Part shown: one piece after another, positions 54,501-64,000 of the stretch
Layout of the letters: each line of letters opens with the position of its first letter
How positions within the stretch are numbered: position 1 is the stretch's first letter
Assembly: GCA_009760855.2 (NCBI GenBank)
Contig: WPIO01000019.1
Span: 5,001,501-5,065,500, forward strand
DNA from: Cristatella mucedo
Lineage: Eukaryota; Bryozoa; Phylactolaemata; Cristatellidae
DNA length: 64,000 nt
Reading direction: 5' to 3'
Notes under the pieces: generated by a model
What the model was told of the DNA's origin: nothing
The model's database searches: none
What the model saw: the letters and a program-made list of their open reading frames with translations, nothing else
Made by a program: the position numbers and the translations under genes

Positions 54501-55374
54501 TTAGGACAGCATTTAGTGGGTCCCTGTGATTCGTCCTTGATGTGCTTATGCCTGCTGACACTGTGCATGCTGCCACTAACCACATTTGCATGCTGACCCT
54601 GTGCATGTCACCCCTAACCATGTTATTCATTTTTTTGTTTATCAAGCATGATATTACTCACCATTCAATTGCCTTTCCCTTTGCATCAAATGTAAAGCAC
54701 CTAGCGAGAGATTGAGTTCTCTGAGGGCGCTTTATCAAGTGCATTATTATTATTATTATTAAGGCAATGTGATCAGCAGGCCTGAGAAAGTACACAGCGT
54801 GTCAACCCCAAGCAAATGTCCGCACGAGTCCAGAGGACTTGCCAACTTAATATAGATAACGCAAGAAAGACGGCTTCCTTGACTTTTGCCTTTTCGACTG
54901 GTCCTAGTTAAGCACGACGAAGTGAAACGGGATAACGAGTGGGGATGGAACTTCATACAGCCTAGAAAGTAAAAGGCTAGAGAATGCCGGTCACAACCAT
55001 CGCAGCCGGCAGTCCATGCTAAGGACTCAAGCACACACACATGGTCACAAATACACTGCTGGTCCGAAAAAAAAGATGCAACTGGGAATCAAGATATAAC
55101 CAGTAAATGCTCTGTCATTTTATGAACTCTTGGTCAACAAAATGCAACCAGGACACATGATTCACAGTAGTTAATAATGTTGGTGATAAATAGAGCCCAC
55201 CACCACCTTGGTTTACTTGCAAGGTGCAAATGCGACAGAAGAAACGAACCTGACAGTAGCCATTTTTGACGGATAATGTTTGGTGACAATGTCAGAACAT
55301 TTCTAAATAACGTTAACTAGATACATCAACTATCACCCTTTCTCAATGTTCAGATCACAGCCACAGTGTCACAC

Positions 55375-55421
<47 letters not shown>

Positions 55422-58400
55422 CACGTCAATAATAATAATACCCAGTATTATTCAAGGATGTGAACCAAGCTATTTTGCGCATCATGCACAGCCCTAAGCC
55501 GGACATCGTTCGGAACTATGCAAGAAGGTGGTGGAAAATGTACCGAAAAAACCCACAGTAGCATTTTCTGACTAACACGGAATTAAGGATTCCTTTTTAA
55601 GTGCTTCCTACAGATATTTCTGGACTCACCATGTATACCAAATGCAGCTACTAAATTGAACTTCCGTCGTATAGGCTTGCCGGATACTTTTTATAACCTT
55701 CAGATCATTATGGTTTTTGCTCTCGTTTCATCAGAACACATAGCTGGGAGGTTTCTGGTTCATACCGCACCATCTACTTCTTGTGCAGTCTCAAACTATA
55801 TCCGACCTAGATCTGAGAATGTGAAAAACCAGATTCTCAAACCTTGAGTTTTCCAGAGGTACCCAACCGAGTCTTTGAGATGCATTCTTTGAGAGGGAAT
55901 ACTTGACATATCCACTAAATCTTACTTTGCAGTGTTTTGATGACGCTATCAACAACTCGGGCTATTTCCAAACCCGCTTGAAACAAGTTAGTTCGCTTCA
56001 CATGTTTTTAGCACCCGATACGCAAACCAAGGGTGGCAGCATGCACAATTCTCCACACATGCTGCTTCCTCATGCTAATCCTACCTTCTGGTAGCATTTT
56101 CCGAACCCGATTTCATAAAAATCGGCAGTGTTTTGAGTATCGGAATTTCCAATGTGAGCATTTTTAGGCCAGTATTGTTTGTAAACATGCAGTGCATATA
56201 TACACATACACGCATAAGTACTTACGTGAGACATACACATCATTGGCTGAGCAACCATTTGCTTCCGGAAGTCGCACTGGCAATGTGGGCCTACTTGTAC
56301 AAACACCTCGAGTGTTTACGTGCTCCGCGCTCACTGTCGGCGGACAGGTTTATGATAACTACTAGAAGCAAAAACATCTAGGCGGTCGGAAACGATAGTT
56401 CCTTTTACCGACCACAACTTGAATGTAGAACTCTGCCAATACGATGGAATTAAAGACCAAATCGATGCCTATCATAAAATAGGTCTCAGCAACACAAATG
56501 TGGCATATAGGCTTGGCGTAAAGAAGGGGACTTCAAGGTAATACAACCTGAAGAAGAGTGTTCAGTATCGCAGCACCAACGGCTACGGTCGGCCATTTGT
56601 GCCGACAAAGGGATGATAAAAAACCTGCTGATACCAGCTGAACAGGGCAAACAAAAATCCCCACTTGGAGAGAACTCGTTCTCTCCAAGCCACTTGGAGA
56701 GAACGAGTTCACTCCAAGTCCTCAGAAGTGGCCAGTGGTAAGGGTGTATATAGTTTGCATGAAACTTTTTGGAACATGGCATTTTTAGAAATGTTAGCAA
56801 ATGCAAGCCATCAATTAACATGTGGCAATGAAAAATCCGTCAGCAAAGGGCATGCCAATATGCCCATTTTACAGCTGACGACTGCTGCCCCATTTTTTGG
56901 ACCAGCGATAGCAAATTTATGATCCTTCTCTGAGGGCGCTTTATCAAGTATGTTATTATTATTATTATTCTTGTGCCCGCTGAGAGTATGAAACGGAAGT
57001 TCAATTAGGTGCCTGGATTCGTTATACATAACGAGTCGATATCTAGTTTGAAAGTCTCTTTTAATTCCTTTTTTCAGAATGGGCAGATTATTTTGGTCAA
57101 CACTGTTTCGAACCACGTCTGGCATACAGCTGCACATGCGCAATGGTCTGCTTCAAATCCTTGATTGCTACTAAGCAAGTGCCACACATAGCTGAAGAGA
57201 TGCATTTTTTGAGAGGAGGATTCTTGGTGCATCCAAAAAATCTTGCTTTGCAGTGATCTGCCAATTCAATCCAAAAGAAATCCTTGAAAATGCCTGCTAG
57301 GTCGAAGGCCGGGAGTCGCTTCTGAGACTACAAATTGAGCTTGGTCCGCATGTTTGTTTTACACTCAGTAGTAAAACTAATGTGGTAGCGTGCACTAGCA
57401 ATTTTCAGTGTGGTTTACTCAGGCGAATCCAGCGTTGAAGTAGAATTTCTTTTGGCTGAAAGGAATGCAACCTTAGAATATTTGAAATTATATCTTGATT
57501 CCGTAGGGTGCATGGAATTTCTGGCCAGCATTGCATGTGAGCAGTCGCACAAACACAGGTGAACTCACACGCAAGCAAGCACACTTACACACACAAAGAC
57601 AACAGCACAGCTCTTGGAGCAGCATATAATTGATGCGGTTCAGGGTTACATTTTCTGATGTTCCTGACTCTTTTCACTAAGAAGATTCCTTGAGGAAAGT
57701 GCACATACACCCAACAATACATACAATATACACAAATACTACCACATAGATGTATACAGATGGATACTTCACGGACACAAAGGACGTAATATACTGCAAA
57801 AGTTTTTCTAAGCCCAGAGATAGAAATCTAATGAATAAAGGCAGAGTGCCAAACTCATCAATGCACCGGCGCTTGCAGTCAGCGTCAGTGACAGGCTCTT
57901 TTTGTGTGAGCACCAACCGAGCACTCGGCCGGGAAATTAGTGGGGGGATGTGAGTGGTGGACTTCACCGCCACCAACACCCCGGCACCGCTGATCGCAGT
58001 GCAGAGTAAGTGGGATTTTAGAGCTGGCAAGCTTTCCCACGGATGAGTCTGGACACCAACATGCATTAAATTAAAAAAAAAGTGAATCAGTTAGCAAGCT
58101 TTTCAAGTTATCAGGAGGTGATCCAATATGCTTGGGACACGACAATCGTAATCAAGCAACCACACAGCCTACATCAAAACGATGGCAAAGTCAGAGATAC
58201 CCATAAAAAGAAGGACACGGCAGCCATACCCTTCCAACTGCATTCAAAAACCTCGTTGATGCCATTCCTTTGCACACACGGCAATCTGCATGGTGAAGCA
58301 AAGAAGTCACGGCCAGCAAACTACCGCATAATTCGCACGGTGAAACTTGCAGTGGTGCAGAGGCATTCAGCCGGAGTGCTGGTGGGGTCCTTAAGAAGGA

Positions 58401-59629
58401 ATGACTTCATCAGCTAAAGCTTCCAACGAGTGGTGGAGCCACGATTTTCATCTAGTGAGGGGTGAAGGCCAACACAATTTTTATGTAGGGGGGATAGACC
58501 CACAGTTAAGGAAAAATATAGCCCACAATCACAGCCTTTATTCGACACGAACTCGGTGGTTGCTAGTCGAGTGAAATCAAGATATAATTTCGTCGTTTGT
58601 TACGGTCGGGGGCATAGGAATAGAGGGCAGCCCAGGTAGCTGCCCCGTTGTATGGGGGGAGGGGTGGCAAATGCCCCCTTGCCCTCTGGCTCTGCTACTG
58701 CTTCAAACAGTGAGCGCATCATGCACACATGGAAACAGCTAGCTCCCAATGTGGCACGTACAGCTCAGTCCATTCACAACGAAGCCACGAGTTCTTTTTC
58801 CCAACTTCCCAGATGCTGGATAAATGTGCACAAACAAACAGGGGAGTCTGAGGGCACCTGTATGGCACGGCTCAGACGAGACAGATCGTTATTTCGGTGG
58901 CACAACCCTAAAGGACTACTATGAGTCTTGCCCAACTCAAGAACGTTAAGATGGCTTGCCTCAAAGTCCTGCTAGAATTTGCCACTTGTATCTCAAACAA
59001 AATTTTTTCCCAATCACTAAGCCAAATCAGGTGGAACTAATAAATATAATGATAATGAAGCATATTGAACAAGAATGACAATGAAGCATATAAAAAGGAG
59101 CAGGTCAGCATGCCCACTCTCTTTTCTTACCAGGAATCAAGAACCATAGCAACGACAGCTAAGCAAACCCAACTTCCCGATGGGGTGGACACATCAAGTC
59201 ATCTCCTGGCTTGACAAAGCAATATGTAAGTGAGTGTTAAATCAGGCAACCTGCTATTTGAGAAGAAACCGATTGCTGCTGGTCGTACAATTTATAACTT
59301 CTGTGCATGGCACTGGCAGTGAGATATGAAAATTTCAGAGATAATAGGTAACTGTTAGATACTGATAGAAACAATAAACCCTAAGATACCTAGTGCACGA
59401 AACCAGCAAAAACTAGCCAATTAGTGACAAAAGTGGAACGTAGAAAAAAGGCAAAGGTCATAACTAAATATGTCTCTCGAAATGCTGCTACAGTGCCATG
59501 GACCACATGGATCCCAGGATAACAAGCAGCACTTACATGCAGAAGAAAAAGGAATTGCAAACCGTCCTTGTAAGCTGCTCATCGCAACGATGGACCCAGA
59601 TCTTCTGCTTATCATTGATGGCAAAATCT
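51524..59629 (-). CDS. DHRS7B: Short-chain dehydrogenase/reductase, DHRS7B-like, last three exons (5' partial)
   Basis: Exons (minus strand): 59629-59537, 52079-51930, 51717-51524 (stop TAG), joined in phase with GT-AG introns of about 7.5 kb and 212 nt. The 145 complete codons cover the second half of an SDR enzyme: EILPSMISRRSGSIVAMSSL with the catalytic Ser in AMSS, then the catalytic Y-x-x-x-K as YGASK. The Tyr codon is split by the large intron. Then come SPSYVDTNFF and a C-terminus with RLAVYLRVLAPRL, which matches the C-terminal end typical of DHRS7B/7C rather than of DHRS7. The N-terminal Rossmann exons (TGxxxGxG, NNAG) were not found up to 64000, so they lie beyond the right edge or were missed. 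DHRS7B is a membrane-associated acyl/alkyl-DHAP reductase (PexRAP) acting in ether-lipid synthesis in mammals. Substrate here is inferred from homology only. Confidence 0.87.
52554..52645 (-). mobile_element. LINE-A 3' terminal fragment
   Basis: On the minus strand: TTTGCAGCAAATGTAAAGCA, CCTAGAAAGAGATTGAGTTC, TCTGAGGGCGCTTTATCAAG and an ATT tail. It lies in the large DHRS7B intron. Confidence 0.92.
52893..53055 (-). mobile_element. SINE2 copy
   Basis: On the minus strand: AAGTCTTAGCCCAGAGATAA (A box), CACGACTCTGGTCGAAGGTT, TGAGTCCTGCAGTAGCC, TGCCCACTGCTATCGGTTGT, GATAGCCGTTAAGGC and TATATAAATGAGGCTGTTAA. Confidence 0.85.
53190..53690 (+). mobile_element. LINE-A-like RT fragment, decayed
   Basis: It runs from a TSAALQWFMSYLR-like block through VIAKDNIGFHFSADDTQLYL (the catalytic block reads SADD) and TAHFLKLNDDK, to an NDLSLDNHL-like end near 53660. 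Frameshifts and stops are present. It is more diverged from copy 1 than copies 2-4 are. Confidence 0.82.
54085..54764 (+). mobile_element. LINE-A copy 4, 3' part
   Basis: It is open from LLTGLPACAIRRLQLVQNSA through HSMAPAYLSDILPHQAKHRT to TAWNSLPTCVRT, followed by the 3' UTR, stem-loop (about 54692-54735) and ATT tail. The 5' truncation is abrupt at about 54085. The 148-codon frame is uninterrupted, so this is one of the youngest-looking copies. Confidence 0.93.
55376..55417. repeat. (TA)n microsatellite
   Basis: About 20 TA units. Confidence 0.95.
55440..55570 (+). pseudogene. Possible DDE transposase C-terminal remnant
   Basis: A frame reading KDVNQAILRIMHSPKPDIVR followed by NYARRWWKMYRKNPQ and a stop resembles the C-terminal tail of some IS630/Tc1-type transposases. 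The match is by general appearance only. Its neighbour at 56413 is Tc1-like, which adds weak support. Confidence 0.3.
56413..56612 (+). pseudogene. Tc1/mariner transposase N-terminal remnant
   Basis: The frame reads GIKDQIDAYHKIGLSNTNVA then YRLGVKKGTSR, a stop, and YNLKKSVQYRSTNGYGRP. This order (helix-turn-helix with LSN..VA.RLG, then a GRP motif) is typical of Tc1-family paired-like DNA-binding domains. An in-frame stop breaks it, and no catalytic domain follows. Confidence 0.65.
56664..56718. repeat. Two tandem palindromes
   Basis: 56664-56689 is a perfect hairpin (CTTGGAGAGAAC / GTTCTCTCCAAG, 2-nt centre). 56693-56718 repeats the same unit with one mismatched pair and the centre inverted. 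The unit is not seen elsewhere in the window. Confidence 0.9.
56930..56972 (+). mobile_element. Minimal LINE-A 3' tail
   Basis: TCTCTGAGGGCGCTTTATCA, AGTATGTT and ATT repeats: only the 3' arm of the terminal stem and the tail. This is probably an extreme 5' truncation. Confidence 0.75.
57000..59400. other. DHRS7B intron, nothing further recognised
   Basis: Frames at 57677-58066 (minus) and 58082-58417 (plus) are open, but I cannot link them to a family or to the exon series. Confidence 0.25.
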
Positions 59630-60151
59630 CTGCAAGAATAAAAACAACCCCCTTCACCATTAACACATATGAAAGATTTGAAGTGAGCTGTATGACCTTA
59701 TCCACACGTAAAAATGCATTGCACAGGTGGCCCGGTGAAGGCCTGCTTAAAGCTTCTACGAGGTTGCCATCTCAACCCCAGTGCTAGGTACATACTTTGG
59801 GCTTCAGTGATGGCAATGTCAATCGACGTGCAAAAAATATTCTCCGATCAGAAGCATTTGAATCCAGAACCGCATTGTGCAAAGAAAGTACATCACAGTA
59901 AACACTAAGCTAGGGAGCTAGCCCAGTCGAAAAACAACAGCATAGCATGAAAGAGTGAGCTCGATGCAGTGTATTCTTATCATCTACGGCATCACTGGTT
60001 CTTGCTGAGCTGCCTCTAACTGTAGCAATCGCAAGCAGACAAATACCTGCTAGCAATAATTAGGCCGAGCCAAAGGCCAGGCTTCTACAGCCTGTAAATG
60101 AAACAAGCCCAAACGATTGTTGCTGCAGTGTTTTCAGATAAAAAAGGAAGT

Positions 60152-60430
<279 letters not shown>

Positions 60431-61342
60431 TACGAGTTGAACCAGGGAGGACCCCAGGCCCTAATTCAAAAGGCAAGGGCAAAAGCAAGCTCCATAACAA
60501 ACTCCACTTGAACAGACAACCCTTTCACAATACACACGTGCCGTGTTATTGCTACTCATCAAGTTTCGACCGTCCTCTGATGCTTGCCTCAAACGAGAGC
60601 ATCAGAAAGCAGTGACGTGCTGATCACATACATGACCCTGATGAAAAGCAGAGGCAAGTAATATTCGAGGTTAACGTGACAAGAGACACCCAGGCAAGCT
60701 ACCAAATAACAACCGAGTTAGAATTTTTCACTGTGTTGCACATACCGATCCACGACAGGATTCTTCAACTTGAATTCAGAAGCCAGCACACACTGTCATA
60801 GTATACAATTTTGTCATTTAGAATTTTGGTATATGCCCAGTTGTGACCACAGCCACAAAGCCAGCCGGATATAACAGAATGCAGGCAGAGACCAAATTGC
60901 AGACCCGAGAAGCAATATAATACTATTTGTAGTTCAATTGCATGCGGGCTGGTACCGCTCCTTCCCTCAACAGCTGGTGGGAGCATCCCCGAGAGGGGCC
61001 TGTGCACAGCTGTGGTTAGTTTCTAATGAGGCGTAGACACCGGCCGATAGGCCGATAACCCGCTGGTGAACAGATGGTGGATTCACCATCGGGGTCGGCC
61101 AAGGGACAGCCTGGGTCGAGGAGAAGAGTCGAGTGAGAGTAGGGGCCGAGGGGAGCCGTGAGCTCTGGGTCTCCATTCGTTGGTAATAAACTGTCGGTGT
61201 TGGGCATCGGCTGGCTCTCTTCTGTGCGAACAAACCGACACTATTTACCTACCGTTTTCTCACAGCGCCCAATACGAACTAAATCTTTTTCTAAGCATTT
61301 ACCAAAGGCTGATAAGGATACAAATCAATTGATTGGTAGGGT

Positions 61343-62432
61343 CACATCTGGGAAAGTTATTAAGGCCCGTGGAATAGGAAATCGCTTTTATGCTGACGAT
61401 ACTCACCTGTTTTTGTCGTTAAAACCGTCAGAATCTGCTGAAACAACTGATAAACTGAATGCTTGGGTTGCTAACATTCGATCCTGGATGTCAGAAAACT
61501 TCTTAAAACTAAATGACGATAAAACTGAACTGCTGCTCATAGGACACCCTAAGCGTGTGGATGAATTAAAAGGCTTTGCTCTTCTAATAGGTGATGCTGT
61601 TGTGCGACCATCACCACGTGCTCGAAAATTAGGTATCATTTTCGATAGCAGCCTAAATTTTAAAAGCTTCATCCAGAAGGCTTCTTTTACAGCTAGCCAT
61701 CATGTCCAATCCCTATCTAAGATTAGGAGCTGTCTTCCACAGTGGCTTGCAAAAAATTTAACTAGCTCCTAAGTTCTGTCTCGGCTTGATTATTGTAATT
61801 CCCTTTTGGCTGGGCAACCAAAAATGACAACTAGGCCACTGCAGCTGGCTATGAATATGGCTGCAAGGCTAGTCTTCAAGTCCCAGAGGTTTGACCACAT
61901 GTCTCCTTTGCTAAAAGAGCTAGGATGGATGCTGTTTGATCAACGGATACAGAGCAAAGTTCTTACGCTGACCCACGAGGCCTGCCAGGGCTTGGCTCCT
62001 CCATACCTAGCTGAACTGCTGCACCAGTTTCAGCTTCCTCGTGCCCTCAGGTCCTGTATGGACAATAAATTAACTTTTCCATTCCTGCGCTTAAAGACCG
62101 TTGGCGACAGAAGCTCAAGCTCTGCTAGTCCTAGACTGTGGAACTCACTTCCACGACTCATCCGCAACGACAACTACTACCCTGCTGCCGACTATGGCAC
62201 ATGCTTTCAAGCAGTAGTGAGCTGCCACTTCCATGTTACTCACTACCTCAACTGCTCTCCTGACTCTGCTATGCTTCCCCCTTTCTCTTTGTTTCGTGAG
62301 ATAAAGTCTGTTGGCTAACGAATGCGTACCGAAAGCCGCTTAGGCTGTGAGTGCGCTATACAAAACTCTCCTGCTTAACACCCACATAGTCGTTGTGGCT
62401 TTGTGGAGTTACAGATGGAGATATATTACATT
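61343..62432 (+). mobile_element. LINE-B copy 2: RT C-terminal half and 3' end
   Basis: Starts abruptly at ACATCTGGGAAAGTTATTAA (5' truncation). It encodes GIGNRFYADDTHLFLSLKPS (intact YADD), SENFLKLNDDKTELLLIGHP and RKLGIIFDSSLNF. A stop at 61770 precedes VLSRLDYCNSLLAGQP, and the frame then runs to EIKSVG (62318). The 3' UTR contains GAAAGCCGCTTAGGCTGTGA, GTGCGCTATACAAAACTCTC and the GGAGATATATTACATT end. Apart from the one stop it is well preserved. Confidence 0.93.
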
Positions 62433-62782
62433 GGGTAGAATCAGCATATGCAAAGAATCTACGCTATTGCAGATTTTGGATGGTGCTCAAATGTTTCGAG
62501 CAGAGCATAGAGTGTTGATCTTTTAGCTTACTTCAAATAGGAGTTGAAAAAAATTACACTGTGCTAGCATAGCCGAGATGCTAGTTGGCATACATATGGC
62601 TTCTACCACCTGAATAGTAAGTACAGCTACACGAGTAAGCACAGATAACTCAGTTTAAGTAGCATCCAGCATAACAGCTATCAAATACACGGCAACACAA
62701 TATGTCCAGTTTAGCATTTTCGTCTTGGCTAACTTTCCAAAAGCCCACGGGTCTGTCAAACGAGAACACTCCTACGGCCATA

Positions 62783-62883
62783 CAAGGATACGACATACAA
62801 GGGATGACATACAAGGATACGGCATACAAGGATATGGCATACAAGGATACGGCATACAAGGATACTACATACAAGGAAACGAC
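62783..62883 (+). repeat. 15-bp minisatellite (GGCATACAAGGATAC)
   Basis: Six to seven units of GGCATACAAGGATAC or close variants. Because the unit length is divisible by three, open frames exist on both strands (AYKDT on plus). I see no evidence that it is coding. Confidence 0.92.
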
Positions 62884-62934
62884 AGCTCTGCTTTGATACA
62901 CACAACTCTCTTAGCTCTCTCGCAGCATGTATCT

Positions 62935-63690
62935 GGATGGATGCAAACTTTCTCAAATTGAATGAAGATAGCACCAACTTACCAGTAATGGGAAAACCTA
63001 GTGTTGCTAAGATATTGAAAGCTAAACCCTCAAAGGGCTCGGCCGGCATATCTGTCCGAAATCTGGGTGTCCTGCACCAAAGTGACCTTTCATTAAATGA
63101 CCGTATCAACTCTGCAATCAAGCAGGGTTATTTTCAGCTAGGCACCGTTCAAACAACTCGGCTTAGCATAGACCAGGGTACCACAACCCAGCTGGTCAAT
63201 GCATTTGAGAAAAACCACCGACTTCTGCACCTTGCTAACAGTGGGCTTTCTTTAGTGTGCAATTGGATGCTTAAGTTGATGCAAAACTCGGCAGCTAGGT
63301 ATGTCTGTAGTGAATGTCGAAACTATCGCATTATACCATTTCTAACCTTTGACCTGCACTAGCACACCATTGAGCATAGTATCGACTTTAAGGTATTGTC
63401 ACTTACTTTTAAGTCCATTCATTTTTGTGTGCTCCAGATTACTAATCTGAAACGCTCCTACATGCGGCCCTTTCGAATCAAGTCGCTTGGCTGCACCTCT
63501 TACCATCTCAAATCCTTTGGATACCGTGCCTTAGGTTCGTGTGCTCCCAAAGCCTGGATCCCACTTCCGACTGACGTCATGACATCCCCTTACTTGACAT
63601 TTAAACAGATACTAAAAAAGCACATGATCTTCACAGTATTCGTTTTGTCCGTGTTAAATTTTATTTATGTCCCCATTGAACTTGCTTAAC
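62935..63690 (+). mobile_element. Diverged LINE-A-like RT C-terminal fragment
   Basis: WMDANFLKLNEDSTNLPVMG, KPSVAKILK, VRNLGVLHQSDLSLNDRINS, MQNSAARYVCSEC and LKSFGYRALGSCAPKAW follow LINE-A order, with stops and indels. The 3' UTR and stem-loop are missing. Confidence 0.85.
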
Positions 63691-63695
63691 TACAC

Positions 63696-64000
63696 ATGCT
63701 GAAGTTTGCACCGGAATCTATCCATCTTTCAATGCAAGAGCTGAACCAGTTCGCGTGCCTTGTAAAGAAGAGCATTTTTGACAATGCCCCCCCCCCCCAG
63801 AACAGCAGACGGCAGCACTGGGACTCGATAAAAGACATACTCAACGAGATAACCCTATGCGACGTCTCAACATGGGCTGTTATGGGTCCAAGATCTAGAG
63901 TATTTGGCTAACCCCAGCCTCCAAGGGAAATTCGAGAATTTGTTTTACAGTTTAATTGTACCAGCAAGGCTGATACAAGGAAAGACAGCCTTTGTGTCTC
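63696..64000 (+). pseudogene. Unidentified ORF with one in-frame stop, running off the right edge
   Basis: The frame reads MLKFAPESIHLSMQELNQFA, through a proline run at a C12 homopolymer (63787-63798), to HWDSIKDILNEITLCDVSTW and MGPRSRVFG. It then has TAA at 63909, and continues open in the same frame (PQPPREIREFVLQFN onward) to the edge. The composition looks protein-like on both sides of the stop. I do not recognise the family. It could be a broken gene or a transposon ORF. Confidence 0.4.

Noticed and set aside
59770-59840. Minus-strand stretch reading IDIAITEAQ before a GTATGT donor, as an upstream DHRS7B exon
   Set aside because: Only a vague likeness to the SDR D-L/I-T region. No acceptor with an open frame could be placed and the phase to the next exon is unproven.
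62783-62883. Regular short repeats resembling a CRISPR array
   Set aside because: The 15-bp units are contiguous with no unique spacers, and the genome is eukaryotic.

Overview
This window is nuclear DNA from an animal, most likely a marine invertebrate. It carries spliced housekeeping genes with GT-AG introns and AATAAA signals, and dense families of L2/CR1-type LINEs, tRNA-derived SINEs and DNA transposons. I cannot name the species; a sponge, cnidarian or lancelet-like invertebrate would all fit. There are no operons, CRISPR arrays or rRNA genes.

Three protein genes are recognisable. (1) Positions 5315-511, minus strand: a complete DEAD-box RNA helicase of the DDX5/DDX17 (p68/p72) type. 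Its 13 exons sum to 1974 nt, an exact reading frame of 657 residues. (2) Positions 17914-43258, plus strand: eIF3L, subunit L of translation initiation factor 3, spread over 25 kb with 16 clear exons. One conserved exon of about 97 nt, expected between 37421 and 42367, is not found intact. (3) Positions 59629-51524, minus strand: the last three exons of a DHRS7B-like short-chain dehydrogenase. Its 5' part probably lies beyond the right edge.

Layout: 0.5-5.3 kb helicase; 5.3-17.9 kb an intergenic block of LINE-A and LINE-B remnants, an inverted-repeat element, SINE2 copies and a possible lone LTR; 17.9-43.3 kb eIF3L with TE-rich introns; 43.3-51.5 kb intergenic, with LINE tails, SINE1 and a Tigger/pogo-like element; 51.5-59.6 kb DHRS7B, whose 7.5 kb intron holds LINE-A copies, a SINE2 and Tc1/mariner remnants; 59.6-64 kb a CT microsatellite, LINE-B, LINE-A and an unidentified broken ORF.

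The most interesting structure is among the repeats. I named four families here: LINE-A, LINE-B, SINE1 and SINE2. SINE1 ends in the same nested stem-loop as LINE-A, with compensatory stem changes between copies. SINE2 shares a gap-free tail segment with LINE-B. This looks like two parallel SINE-LINE parasitic pairs living side by side. One element (37.87-39.16 kb) joins a LINE endonuclease domain directly to a SINE1-type tail. Long fold-back elements at 13.3-14.0, 22.8 and 23.4-23.7 kb do not match any family I can name.
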